From: Epiperipatus broadwayi
Lineage: Eukaryota > Onychophora > Udeonychophora > Euonychophora > Peripatidae
Assembly (NCBI GenBank): GCA_028023455.1
Contig: JAQFVV010000018.1
Coordinates: forward strand, 5,605,800 to 5,669,799
Length of the DNA stretch: 64,000 nt
Direction: 5' to 3'
In this document: positions 37,928-49,468 of the stretch, in pieces
Layout of the letters: the number at the start of each line of letters is the position of its first letter
Position numbering within the stretch: position 1 is the stretch's first letter
Position numbers and translations under genes: made by a program
Notes under the pieces: generated by a model
Databases searched by the model: none
Told to the model about the DNA's origin: nothing
The model's input: the letters and a program-made list of their open reading frames with translations, nothing else

Positions 37928-39511
37928 TATTGTGCCATTACAATTTAGTCATTAACTAAATTTATTGTAATGTGCATGAAAGAAAATGCTGAACAAAAAT
38001 CATCATCACATTTTCATTAAAAAAGGGAAGCTGTAAGACATCCAAGTTTAAACCCTACAAGATCAAGTTCTAAAAGCTTTAGACAGAAAGAGAGTGGGTC
38101 AACAATTATATTCTTTATTTGTTTGTGTGTTAATAGAAAGGTAATACACACATTTAAACTATTCAATATTTAATTTTTCTGTTAAAAAGCAAAGTTACAC
38201 GTATATAGGCAATGTATGTGTAAGCTATTTAATTGTTTTATATTTCAAATATTAAACATTTTAACTTTCTTTAAAACTAACCTACACTTGCTAAATTTTA
38301 ATATTTTATTATTTCTCTGTTTTACTTTTCTATAATTGTAATTTGGATTTAAAAGATTAAATTTTTAATTTTAAATATTGGGGTTATAATTACTAAGCCA
38401 GCAATTGGATTATTTAATGTCAGTTTATACATGATTTGAGTGATGGTGTGTGTGTTACATCACATAAATATATCTACATTTATTAAATATTGAGAAAAAA
38501 GGAAGAAAATCTGTTATATTGATTTTTTCTTCTCACTCAACAATTTTTTGTATTATGAGGGTTGTTTTTCTGTTAAAAAAACTTAGAGACGATGTGAGAA
38601 GTCTAATTTTAAAAATGTCTCATCTTAAGATCAAAAGAAAGAAGCTCAAAATTTGAGATGTTACATGGGTGTAAAAAAAAGGATTAAGTCTATTTTTTCC
38701 GTCAAGACAAAAGTTTGTCTGGAAACCAGGTGTGATTTTTTTTTTAATGTTCCTAAAAAAGATTGCACTTTCCAGCTAAAAACGAATTGGTCAAAAATAG
38801 AAATAAAAATCGATATAAAAGCAGTCTGGAAAATCAGTTGATATTAGAGACTTTTTAAAAATTATTGAAACTAAAGCAGACAAACATTTTTAATTCTGCT
38901 AGATAACCTTTTTTTTTTAAATCATTTTTTTTATATCAAGTTTTGAATGTTGAAAATATAAGAATGGCGGGGTAAGAAAAATTAATATGTCTCATTTGTT
39001 GACCAGACCATCCAGCCAGCACATCATATAGGAAAGAAAAGATGTCTTGTCTGAAAAATAATATTCTACACCTTTCAACTGACCGAGAAATCAGATGTTT
39101 TTAAATAAAAATAAGAAAGCATTCACCCGCATTTGAAGGCGATCAGAAGAAAAATGATTAATCTAGATAAATAGTAAATCATCAAGTCCAAATAATTGTT
39201 CCAGTAACTGAGTTTAAACCCAGAAAATTTATAAATGTGAAAATAACTGATGTACTTCATCCACTAAAAGAATCATGCTTGACAGGAAGAGAAGAAAAGT
39301 TAATATAATGATTTCCAAATTGTCCACTAAAGCACACCTCAATAGGATCATCATCATCAATCAATTATACATCTCAAGAAAGAGATTGTTCCAGAGAGAA
39401 ACAGAAATGGTAGATGCAAAATATAGACATCGAACAAGATAAATTTGACTCATTGGAAGTCACTACAAAGAATAGAACTGGTAATATAAGTTTTTCTTTT
39501 ATATTGTTACA
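37928..39511 (+). repeat. Left LTR
   Basis: It begins at T(A/G)TTGTGCCATTACAATTT and ends TTGTTACA, TG...CA allowing for one change at base 2. It is about 1,584 bp and matches 42,823-44,412 nearly base for base, including GGAAGCTGTAAG and CATCCAGCCAGCACATCAT. Confidence 0.92.
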
Positions 39512-39512
39512 A

Positions 39513-39530
39513 TGGATGCCCAACAGGGGC
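39513..39530 (+). promoter_or_regulatory. Primer-binding site
   Basis: TGGATGCCCAACAGGGGC begins two bases after the LTR. It differs at a few positions from TGGCGCCCAACGTGGGGC, a primer site found in many Gypsy elements, so this copy has drifted. Confidence 0.75.
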
Positions 39531-40086
39531 TATGATGTCTCACTATATACCTGAAAAAGGGAGTCTATAGAATGATGGGAGATGTGTGGTTAAAAAAGAA
39601 ATTTTTTTAGTAAAATTTTTTGGTAAAATTTTTTTTTTTGTCTTACAAAATTGTCTTAGTCATACAGTCTTATTTTAGATTTGTATATGATGACATTTAA
39701 GATGATTTAATTTTCCATTGATGATGATAAAATGGGAACAGCCATAAAACAGCTTAGTTTTTTTTTCTCAATTTTGAAAATAGATGAATATCACAACTTA
39801 AGACAAAGATGAAATAAATAATAGAATTTTTTTTGGAACATTAAAATGATTTATTGCCAAATAGAATAGGCATAGTAATAGTGTTGAATTATGGAATAGT
39901 AGTCTCATGTGTGTTTGGGGAGTTCATTTTGTAGAAAAGTCTATGATTTTGGAGGTTGGATTGGATATCTGATCGTTGGAGTTTGGTTGATTAGATTGCA
40001 GTTTTAATGATGGGTGGAGAGTTTTGTCATTGCCTTGAGAATGCTATGTATTCATGTAACCCATGAATGATCAAACTCATTCACTG

Positions 40087-40407
40087 CTCCAACCCTATTT
40101 ATAAGTTATCTTTATTTTATCATGAAGCAGTTAACAGCAGTCCTGCCATGATATCAGCCTATAAGTCTCCAAGAGAGAGAACACGGCATAGTTTTCCAAT
40201 CCAGTTTATATGTTATTCTTATTTTATCATGAATCAGTTAACAGTAGTCCTGCCATGATATCAGCCTATAAGTCTCCAAGAGAGAGAACACGGCATAGTT
40301 TTCCAATCCAGTTTATATGTTATTCTTATTTTATCATGAATCAGTTAACAGTAGTCCTGCCATGATATCAGCCTATAAGTCTCCAGGACAGAGAGCAAGG
40401 CTTAGTT
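40087..40407 (+). repeat. Three tandem copies of a 107-bp leader repeat
   Basis: Units start at 40,087, 40,194 and 40,301. Units 2 and 3 are almost identical; unit 1 differs at several bases. Each contains TTATTTTATCATGAA(T/G)CAGTTAAC and ATATCAGCCTATAAGTCTCC. A degraded fourth partial unit follows to about 40,500. The array lies in the untranslated leader between the primer site and gag. Confidence 0.92.
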
Positions 40408-40948
40408 TTCTGTAGTCTATAATAAGCAGGGCATTCCTTGATACTTGCCACATAAGACTCCAAGAGAGCGCAAGACATAGTTTATCTATTTTAGCCCCTA
40501 AGACTTAATACTTCTTTTATTGCAACAGAGTTTGCATCATTCAATCAAGGGTTGTGGTAGTTAAAAGGGATCAAATTGGGATTATCTTCTGAGTGCTCAT
40601 GATGCATTGTGTGATTATAGTGCTGTGACTGAATTCTTTTATTTATCTCAGGATTGTGAACTGCTAGTCATTGTGGACTGTCAATATCTGTCGGATCTCT
40701 AGGAGAATGGATGAATGTATAATTTGGGCTATTGCAGACAGACAGGCACTATATAGATTATTGTTGTATGTGATTCATCAAATAAGGATATTAAATATTT
40801 TTTTTGTATTTGTAATGCATGATAAGGTGAAAAGCAAATCAGTCAGTTAGTCAAAAATAGGTGTCAGACAAGGAGAGGATGTGTAGGTTTTTGGTGGTCG
40901 GGAAGCACAGATAGGATATATATTGAAATATATTAAAATTTTAATAAA

Positions 40949-41989
40949 ATGAAGGAAGGGGAAATGCACATGATAATGGAGATGCTTAGAAGTATGAGAG
41001 AAGATAGTAAGCAAAGTATGAAAATTCTAAGAGAAGATAGGAAGCAGTTTATGGAAAATTTTGAACAAAAGATGGAGAAAAGTATAAAAAGTAAGCTAAA
41101 AGATAACAGAATCTGGAGAGAAAGTTTAAGAGAAGATGATGAAAAAGGCATAGAAAGTGTAAAAGATATAAAAGAAGATAATAAAAATCTAACAGAAGAT
41201 AACGAGAAAAGTAATAAGAGTATAGAAAGTTTAGAACAAAGTATAAAAAGTATGGAAGGTCTAAAAGAGGATACTAAGAGTTTAAAAGAAAGTTATAAAA
41301 GTTTAGAACAAACGATGGAAAAAAGTTATAAAAGTTTAGAACAAACGATGGAGAAAAGTATGGACAGTTTAAAAGACCTAAGAGAAGATAGGAAAGCCTT
41401 AGGACATAGGATATGTCAATCTATAGAGAGTATAATAGAAGGTAGTCAAAGCTCACTAGTGTTAAAGGATAAGCTAGATAGTCAGGCTACTGATAATGAA
41501 GAAAGGAATAAGAAATTGGATGAGACAATAAATAAACCAGCTAGTACACTGATAGAGGATAAGTCCCAAAAAGTAGAAAGGCGGATAGAAGCCATAAACC
41601 CAAATCTCTCAATAAAAAGAATACATGAAGAGATGACCGAAGAGCAGATTAAGATGGATCATGAAGATCAAGGAATGAAAACAGAGTTGAAGGAACCACA
41701 TGATATAAAAGATCAGATGGTTATGTTAAAGGAGGAAGCCCTAAAACAAATCCCAAGGAAGAAAACATATAGGGAAAGGGATAAATGTTTGGTTAAAGTG
41801 GATTATAAAGCGAAGAGAAGGGAGATGGAGGAAAAACTTCACGCACCAGATAAGGTGATTGATTTAAGAGAGGTAACAGGGGAGATGAAACCAGATATTT
41901 TAGAAAGGGAACAAAAGTTTCAACAGTCTGTAGTTCTCAATCTATTAGATAACCAGCACGTGTGGTTTCAAAAATCTGTTTTTAAATAG
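40949..41989 (+). CDS. Coiled-coil gag-type protein of the LTR element
   Basis: A 346-codon frame starting at the ATG of MKEGEMHMIMEMLRSMREDS, the only long open frame in the element. Residues 1-160 are an extremely charged coiled coil built from loose repeats such as SLEQTMEKSYK (twice in tandem) and LREDRK. Residues 160-300 are Glu/Lys-rich with predicted helices. The last ten residues (HVWFQKSVFK) are the first unit of the 16-residue repeat that follows, and the stop arises from a one-base loss in a T-run near 41,980. No zinc knuckle or protease is seen. Its place after the leader and its coiled-coil style fit the N-terminal part of gag in some Gypsy elements; no other function is implied. 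Confidence 0.75.
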   Translation: MKEGEMHMIMEMLRSMREDSKQSMKILREDRKQFMENFEQKMEKSIKSKLKDNRIWRESLREDDEKGIESVKDIKEDNKNLTEDNEKSNKSIESLEQSIKSMEGLKEDTKSLKESYKSLEQTMEKSYKSLEQTMEKSMDSLKDLREDRKALGHRICQSIESIIEGSQSSLVLKDKLDSQATDNEERNKKLDETINKPASTLIEDKSQKVERRIEAINPNLSIKRIHEEMTEEQIKMDHEDQGMKTELKEPHDIKDQMVMLKEEALKQIPRKKTYRERDKCLVKVDYKAKRREMEEKLHAPDKVIDLREVTGEMKPDILEREQKFQQSVVLNLLDNQHVWFQKSVFK

Positions 41990-42375
41990 ATTAAAGGGAC
42001 ATTATATCTGATATAGAGAATCAATCTATCTGAAAAGTTTAAATGTCCATTACATATGGTACAGAGAATCAATGTCTCTAGAAAATAGAAGTGTGCCTTA
42101 TATCTGGGACCGAGGGTCAACTTTCTATAAAATTTAGAGATAAATTATACATGGTCCAGAGAATCAATCTCTGGAAGATGTAAGGATGAATTATATATGG
42201 TACAGAGAGCCAGTCTTTCTGAAAAACTTAAAGATATCTTATATATGGAACAGAGAGTCGATCTTTCTGGAAAGTTTAAAAATAAAGTATGTATGGTATA
42301 GAGAGTCAATCTCTCTGAAAAACTTCAAGGCATATTACGTATGGTACCAAGAGTCCATATTTCTAAATAGTCTGT
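41957..42375 (+). repeat. Tandem array of 48-bp units encoding a 16-residue repeat
   Basis: About nine units, mostly 48 bp (one of 49, one of 46), with consensus TATATATGGTACAGAGAGTC followed by AATCTTTCTGAAAAACTTAAAG-type sequence. Four consecutive units are open at 42,186-42,377 and read Y(I/V)WYRES(I/V)(F/S)LKNLKx. Earlier units contain stops or indels. The array continues from the end of the coiled-coil frame, so it was probably part of the same protein. Confidence 0.88.
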
Positions 42376-42514
42376 AATAGGAGGTTATATAAAATAAACC
42401 CTCCGGATATGTTTTATAAATATCCAGTCAAGATGAAAAATGAAAATATTAAAAATGGACTGGATGTACACATGCAATTTTATGCAGACCACAATATGAT
42501 TTGAAAAGAAAAAG

Positions 42515-42628
42515 CCATTCCAAATTACCAAGAAAATAGGAGAGAATGCCTTTATGCTTGCTACTCTTGATGGGAATAAGGGAACCTATAATGCTAGGAG
42601 TTTGATCCCTTATACTTCAGCAGAGTAG
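42515..42628 (+). pseudogene. Integrase C-terminal (GPY/F-type) remnant
   Basis: Reads PFQITKKIGENAFMLATLDG then NKGTYNARSLIPYTSAE and a stop. This matches the GPFxIxxKIGENAYxLxL and NxxxLxPY pattern closing Gypsy integrases. It proves the element once had pol and that the interior was deleted. The codons just upstream are not open. Confidence 0.85.
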
Positions 42629-42806
42629 CTTGGCAAAGATCTCCAAATAAATCCCATTTAAGTTTTCTAATGAAAAGTATGATATTTATCAGTAGTTAAA
42701 ATTTTTTTTTTATTATTAGTGTGTTTATTATTATTAGTGTATTTTATTGGTTATGATTTTTTTTTTATTAGATATAGTTAAAACAAAAGTGCTGATGGTT
42801 TTATTC

Positions 42807-42822
42807 GAAGAGGGGGGGGGAA
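42807..42822 (+). promoter_or_regulatory. Polypurine tract
   Basis: GAAGAGGGGGGGGGAA lies immediately before the right LTR start TGTTGTGCC, as needed for plus-strand DNA priming. Confidence 0.88.
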
Positions 42823-44412
42823 TGTTGTGCCATTACAATTTAGTCATTAACTAAATTTATTGTAATGTGCATGAAAGAAAATGCTGAACAAAAATCATCA
42901 TCACATTTTCATTAAAAAAGGGAAGCTGTAAGGCATTCAAGTTTAAACCCTAGAAGATCAAGTTCTAAAAGCTTTAGACAGAAAGAGAGTGGGTCAACAA
43001 TTATATTCTTTATTTGTTTGTGTGTTAATAGAAAGGTAATACACACATTTAAACTATTCAATATTTAATTTTTCTGTTAAAAAGCAAAGTTACACATAGA
43101 TAGGCAATATATGTGTAAGCTATTTAATTGTTTTATATTTCAAATATTAAACATTTTAGCTTTCTTTAAAACTAACCTACACTTGCTAAATTTTAATATT
43201 TTATTATTTCTGTTTTACTTTTCTATAATTGTAATTTGGATTTAAAAGATTAAATTTTTAATTTTAAATATTGGGGTCCAAATTACTAAGCTAGCAATTG
43301 GATTATTTAATGTCAATTTATACATGATTTGAGTGATGGAGTGTGTGTGTTACATCACATAAATATATCTACATTTATTAAATATTGAGAGAAAAGGAAG
43401 AAAATCTGTTATATTGTTTTTTTTTCTTACTCAACAATTTTTTGTATTATAAGGGTTGTTTTTCTGTTAAAAAACTTAAGAGACGATGTGAGAAATCTGA
43501 TTTTTAAAATGTCTCATCTTAAGGTCAAAAGAAAGAAGCTCAAAATTTGAGATGTTACATGGGTGTAAAAAAAAAGGATTAAGTCTACTTTTTCCATCAA
43601 GACAAAATTTTGTCTGGAAACCAGGTGTGTGATTTTTTTTTTTAATGTTCCTAAAAAAGATTGCACTTTCCAGCTAAAAAACGAATTGGTCAAAAATAGA
43701 AATAAAAATCGATATAAAAGCAGTCTGGAAAATCAGTTGATATTAGAGAGACTTTTTAAAAATTATTGAAACTAAAGCAGACAAACATTTTTAATTCTGC
43801 TAGATAACCTTTTTTTTTTTTTAAATAATTTTTTTTATATCAAGTTTTGAATGTTGAAAATATAAGGATGGTGGGGTAAGAAAAATTAATGTCTCGTCTG
43901 TTGACCAGACCATCCAGCCAGCACATCATATAGGAAAGAAAAGACGTCTTGTCTGAAAAATATTCTACACCTTTCAACTGACTGAGAAAAATCAGATGTT
44001 TTTAAATAGAAATAAGAAAGCATTCACCCGCATTTGAAGGCGATCAGAAGAAAAATGATTAATCTACAGATAAATAGTAAATCATCAAGTCCAATTAATT
44101 GTTCCAGTAACTGAGTTAATACCCAGAAAATTTATAAACGTGAAAACAACTGCTGTACTTCATCCACTAAAAGAATCATGCTTGACAGGAAGAGAAGAAA
44201 AGTTAATATAATGATTTCCAAATTGTCCACTAAAGCAAATAACCTCAATAGGATCATCATCATCAAACAATTATACACCTCAAGAAAGAGATTGTTCCAC
44301 AGAGAAACGGAAATGGTAGATGCAAAATATAGACATCGAACAAGATAAATTTGACTCATTGGAAGTCGCTACAAGGAACTGGTAGTATAAATTTTTTATA
44401 TATTTTCTTTAT
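42823..44412 (+). repeat. Right LTR
   Basis: It starts TGTTGTGCCATTACAATTT and follows the left LTR to GAACTGGTAGTATAAA. The final 20 or so bases have diverged, so the end is approximate. Confidence 0.9.
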
Positions 44413-45712
44413 AATATCAGAGACTTAGTAAAATTTTAGCAACAGAGTGGTATATTTTTATTTAAAGAACTTTTAAAGACAATTTAGATCGATTAAAACC
44501 AAGAATTTCTTACTAATGATAGCCTTAGGCTTCCTAATGATTTTGTATGTACCAAAATTATGATTGTTTATTGATTTACAGTTATGAAATATTGTTAATG
44601 TGTATAATAATTATTTTTTTATAATTATTATTTTGTTTTAAATAATATTTTTGTTATTGTGAGGATAAAACACGCACATACATAATAATATAATACTTGT
44701 TGCATATATGTAATTGTTTGTGAATGTAAAGAAAAAAATAGGCGGTATTAAAAATATTAGATTTTGTTTCAAGTTAAAGTATAGCATTTCAGAGGTAGAA
44801 GAGAGGGGGAGAAAATAATTTAAAACTTGTTTCTAAAATTTGCTCTTTCCAATTTTACTAACATTTATTTTTGTCATTCTACTTACATGTTAGATTTATA
44901 AGGGTATGTGTGCGAAAAAGAAAAGAGAGAGAAAAAAGTGTTTATTTTTTTTTTTTGAGACATTTTCTCGTGGAGTGAAAATCATGGTCAATGTGACATC
45001 CAATTTGAAATACATTTACGGGAAAGGGGGAAGAATTTAAAAATTAATATTATGATTTTAAAACAGTCGATTATGATTACTGCTGTTATTGTTAATATCA
45101 ATTTTCATGTAGATATAGAAATTTTTATGTATATGGTAGAAATGCAGCAATAAATATTAGTTTATTTTATTAAACGAGGCATATATATTTCATTAAGAGT
45201 AATCTTTATTAAGTGTGATCATTCATCATCAAGGTGAATATCAGCTATTTAAGTTCCAATTAGATATACTAAAATTAAGCAATAATTATGAATTTCTTTA
45301 TAAAAATTAGGTTTATGATTAGGCTTAGTCCTAAAGCTGTGGTTGAAACCATTATCGTTATCATTATCATCATCATCATCACATTGCTGTTTAAATGTTT
45401 AAAGGCCATAAATAAATATTGATTTCATAGTATTTAGTGATTTCTTAGTATTATTATAACCACCATCCCATCATCTATTTCATGCAAGGATGAGTGAATT
45501 GCTATCCTAAATTAATAATATAATCAGAGCTAGTAAAACTTATAAAAAAATATTGAAACACATTTGTTATGTTAAGGTCTAAGAAATGATTTCTGTCTAA
45601 TGAATTCCACTTTGGTTTAAAGATGTTTTACGTTTACCTAAATATTAGTGCATACAGTGATATGGCTCTAAAAGCAAAATCCTCCATTTTATTAGAAATA
45701 AAGTACCAAAAA

Positions 45713-45797
45713 GGGATTCAAACCCAGTACATGTGAAAAGGTTATTAGATATAACTGTGTCTAGATTCAGATAATCTAGTGGCGCCCTGCTAGACCA
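45713..45797 (-). repeat. tRNA-like (SINE head) remnant
   Basis: On the minus strand TGGTCTAGCAGG fits an A box, and 72 bases later GGGTTTGAATCCC fits a B box. The spacing is somewhat long for a tRNA and no good cloverleaf was found. A tRNA-derived SINE remnant is the best guess. Confidence 0.35.
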
Positions 45798-46216
45798 TAT
45801 TCACTTGTTGTTCACTTAGACATGCACTTGAAATCCAACCTTATTTTAAATATTATGATCTTATACATTATAGACTACTCAGATATGGTAATGAATTTTT
45901 TGAACCTTTTATTTAAGTTACCATGGCAATATGTTGGAGATAAGCATTTTGATCTTATATTTTTGGCTACAATGCCATTCCCTCATAATAATTTTATTTA
46001 CCACTTGTTTCATAGCTTATGCTCATGTTGATATAGTTTGAAATCAATTCGATCTCATTTATTTGATTACTGTCACTCAGATAAAATATTTATTTTATTT
46101 GAATCCTTTTGCTATAATTAATTTAATTTATAGTGGCAATAACTCTTTTGATAACCGTTTTATTATTGATATTTAATTCTTTTGATCAACTTTAATTTTA
46201 GTTACAATATATAATA

Positions 46217-47115
46217 TTAAACATTACCCACAAATCCACTCACTTCGCATCCACCCTTAATATTAAAAGAACTCTTAAATAAGTTAATTGCTTCAGAATA
46301 ATAAATTTTCAATAATAAAGATTCTTTAATTCTTCTTTTGATTTCATTTCTCTCAAAGAAGACAACCTTAGCTTCATCAAAATTAATAGTGTGGCCTGTA
46401 TCTTTATCATGGACATACAAAGCAGAACTAAGATATCTATTTTTAACTCTACTTTTATGAACTTTTATTCTTTCATTTAAACTCAAACTACTCTGGCCTA
46501 TGTAGACCTTCTTACAATAAACAAGGGATAAAATATACTACACCAGGAATAGTCTTTCTATCAAAAATTTCTTTTGTATTATTTAATAAATTATTCAATG
46601 TAACACCCCTTTTCCAAGCAATTTTTTTTATTTCCAAACGATTTACTATTTCTACATACAATTTTATAAGAAGACAATTTAAATGGCAAAGAAATAAAAT
46701 CATATTTTTCTCTATCCTTTACATCCTTACAAATATTACTATTAAATAAAATACTTTTAACAAATTTATCAGAGTAACCAACCCTGAGGTAATCTTTATA
46801 AAATTGACATTTCTGAAACAAAGCTACCCCACTAGAATTATTTAATTTATTATTCCTATGACAATAATTCCTTAAAATAATTCCTTAAAGCAGCTACTTT
46901 ATGAGATACAGCTTGATAACTATCAGGTTTAATTATAGATCTTAATTCTCTACATTTCGAATCAGCAAAAGATCTAAAAATTTTAACTTACCAAAATCTA
47001 ACCCCCCACCTTCTAACATATTTTATAGAAGGAACAAAACAATTAAACTCATTTACAAATTCCTTCAATTTATCATTCTCAACTACAAATAAATCAGTAA
47101 CTAAGTTTTCTATTT
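46217..47115 (-). pseudogene. Penelope-like element remnant, second family
   Basis: On the minus strand, in several frames: an RT palm/thumb part near 47.05 kb (NDKLKEFVNEFNCFVPSIKY), the thumb near 46.9 kb (KPDSYQAVSHKVAALRNYF), YDFISLPF near 46.7 kb, and the endonuclease at 46.56-46.22 kb (GVVYFIPC, then VYIGQSSLSLNERIKVHK). The GIY-YIG motif is typical. Frameshifts separate the pieces. It is clearly diverged from the element at 30-31 kb (VYIGQ against AYYGK). Confidence 0.78.
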
Positions 47116-48317
47116 AAATTGATGAATTTATTTTTATTTTAAAAGTTTTTTTAAAAAATGCTAAATAAAAAAAATTTCAATCTTTTTTAACTTTTCGAGA
47201 TTGTTTTAAATAATGCTATTTTTCTAGTTTATTTTTTTTTAAAAAAAAACAATTCTTTTAAAATAAAAACAGAAACAAAATTTTAAATATAAAACTTACT
47301 TACTGATTTATTATACATGTGTAATTATGTAAACATACTAAATATAATATACACATTAACAGTTTAAAATGATTTAAAAAATATTAAATTGAAAGAAAAA
47401 AATATGCCTTCTTATGACCAATTATTTGAAGCAAATGAAAATTCTAAGAAAATGTTAACTGCAAAATGTAAAATTATTGAATATTTTTCACATTTTTCCC
47501 ATCCTCTGTTGCATATCTATCAAACTAGTTCACATACTGAAAAAAATTTGAAATGGATTAGGCTGTTATAACTTAGTTATACATCAATTTTCAAGCAATT
47601 TCATTGAATTTAACATATTAAATCTTGATTTTAAAATTTCATTCTAACTTTAAAAAGATCAAAAGTTGACAAACAAACGATTTTCCAAAATCAATAAAAG
47701 CATTTAAAAAATTTTTTTATAATCAAAAGAAATTATAAGTTAATCTGTTTTTTTTAAAAAAGCAACTTTGACAATCAAGAGACATTAAGATATATTTTTA
47801 TTTCTATTTTACATGACTATAAAATCTTCTGGTATAGGCTTTTTAAATACTTTTATTAAATTTAAAAACTCTGTTTAGATGGATTTCCTTCAAAGTTTGA
47901 ACACATGATAAAAATCAACAACAATGAAATATAATAATGAAATATTTTAGAGTTGCCCAGTTATTTGTCCAATGTAATGTTGCTGTTAATGAGCCAAGAT
48001 GATGTATATGAAAGAATTTTTTTTTTTAAAAAAAAAAGCTTGCATTAAAAGACTTTTGTGGTCAATTAAAATAAAAATAAACACAACCTTTATTTTGTTG
48101 ATTGTAAAAGATGCTTTTTAAAAAATGGATGAAATTTTAATTTTTCTTCATTGTAAAAATTTGTTTTAAAATGCTTTCTTTAGAAACAAAATATTGAAAT
48201 CAATTTTTAATGCATGTGAATTTCCTTTCAAATATTAAACAGATTGTGACATTGTTTATATGTACATTTTTAAAACTGAATAGGAATAATTACAAAAAAT
48301 ATTCAAATACTAAAAAG

Positions 48318-48618
48318 TATATAAAATATTTTATAGTAAATGGTTTTATGTTTTGAATACTAAAAAACCAAAAATAATTGTTTCTTGAATCACAACTTGC
48401 ATTTTTAGATTTAGCTTTGAAATAAAAGTATGGGGTATCCAGAAATTCATTAATTGAATCACTAATTTTTACAACTAGTGATTGAATTAATTTCTGGATG
48501 CCACATGCTTTTATTTCAAGTTAAATCTAAAAAATAAATTATGGTTGAAGAAAACAATTATTTTTAACTTTTTAGCACAATAAATAAAAGCATTTGTTAT
48601 AAAATATTTTTATATATG
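48318..48618. repeat. Foldback family, copy 3
   Basis: An imperfect palindrome centred near 48,470. Anchors are ATATAAAATATTTTATA, CCAAAAATAATTGTTTCTTG and GAAATAAAAGTATGGGGTAT, with AATAAAAGCATTTGTTATAA at the right end. It is the best preserved of the three copies. Confidence 0.78.
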
Positions 48619-49405
48619 TTATTTTTTTAGAAAATCACCTTTTTGTGCACATCACTTAAAACTTATTAAACCAATACCAACACATTCAAAATTTGTTCCG
48701 ACAACTACATTATACTGGCAAATGACTGGAAAACCCTGAAATATTTCATTTCTTATTGCAATGTCATCAATTTCTATCACATGTATAAAATTTGAAGAAA
48801 ATCCATTTGATAGAAATATGCTAAAAATTGATTACAAAATTTAATCTAAATAAAGAAACAACAGAATTTCTAAGTTAAATAAAAGCATTTGAAAAAGAAT
48901 ATGCTTTTAGAGAAATTATAAAAGATAAATTGAAGAAAAATGTACTGGATGGGAGACAAAAAAGTAAAATGATCCTAAATAAAAGAGGTATTGGTATATG
49001 CTCCTATTACTCTGCAGAAGAGTAATAGTAGGTTAAAATGAAAGATGGAACAATTAAACGACAGATGAAAAGTTTACTGTATAACTTGCATAGATTATTT
49101 GCATGATAATTTACAAAATAAGAAAATCCAAACTCAGCAGCCTTATTATTCTCTTTTCATATATTATTTAAATTTTAGATTTTTTTTTGTTTTATTTTTA
49201 TTTTTTATCTATTTTCTAAATGATTAATAGTGTTAACTGTCTTCTCTCCTCACTTTTTCTTAAGATGTAAGATATAATGATTAAGCTTTTATACAGGTGA
49301 AGCTTACTTATTTATTATTGTTTTCATGCATAACAAATGTGTAAATAAGTTTTATACAGTATATACATAAGTTAACAACAACAAAAGTAATAATGGGTAT
49401 CTTAC

Positions 49406-49468
49406 CTTATACTTTTTAAACTACTATTAAAATAACTTTCTGAAGATTCAGAATCCAGAACTCTATTA
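49406..49468 (-). CDS. CEP70: CEP70-like gene, predicted exon B
   Basis: A 63-nt exon with acceptor TTTGTTTGTTTAG and a near-consensus donor AAG|GTAAGA. It begins with one base that completes the split codon from exon A (AG+T, Ser) and ends with two bases for exon C. It encodes a Ser/Glu-rich segment beginning NRVLDSESSESYF. It sits in non-repetitive sequence between a foldback element at 48.3 kb and a hammerhead-like motif at 49.75 kb. The strong donor and matching phase on both sides are the evidence. Confidence 0.62.

Larger units (their letters stand above)
37928..44412 (+). mobile_element. Gypsy-type LTR retrotransposon with pol deleted
   Basis: Two direct repeats of about 1.58 kb flank 3.3 kb of internal sequence with a primer-binding site right after the left repeat and a polypurine tract right before the right repeat. 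The interior holds a 107-bp tandem array, a 346-codon coiled-coil (gag-type) frame, a 48-bp tandem array and the last 37 codons of integrase. Protease, reverse transcriptase, RNase H and most of integrase are missing, so it can only move with help. The LTRs differ by scattered substitutions and small indels. Target duplication is unclear because the right end is AT-rich. Confidence 0.9.
29529..49405 (-). other. Intron B-C of the CEP70-like gene
   Basis: The longest intron, 19.9 kb. It holds two Penelope-like elements, the LTR element and several foldbacks, all listed separately. The 31.15-32.4, 34.2-36.4, 44.4-45.7 and 48.6-49.4 kb parts show no recognised coding sequence. The 34-36 kb part is richer in CpG than its surroundings; (GATA)4 lies near 35,866 and a CAT-rich tract at 45,350-45,380. 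Confidence 0.5.

Noticed and set aside
40933-41151. 72-codon minus-strand Ser/Leu-rich frame
   Set aside because: Antisense of the repetitive coiled-coil frame; Ser/Leu runs arise from its codon pattern.
41957-42375. CRISPR-like regular array
   Set aside because: Units are directly adjacent with no spacers, are coding-like, and lie inside an LTR element of an animal genome.
45349-45500. CAT-rich tract followed by a TTCATGCAAGGATGAGT block as a known cephalopod repeat
   Set aside because: There is a loose resemblance to a CATCATCAT-type repeat I associate with cephalopods, but too weak to assign the host.
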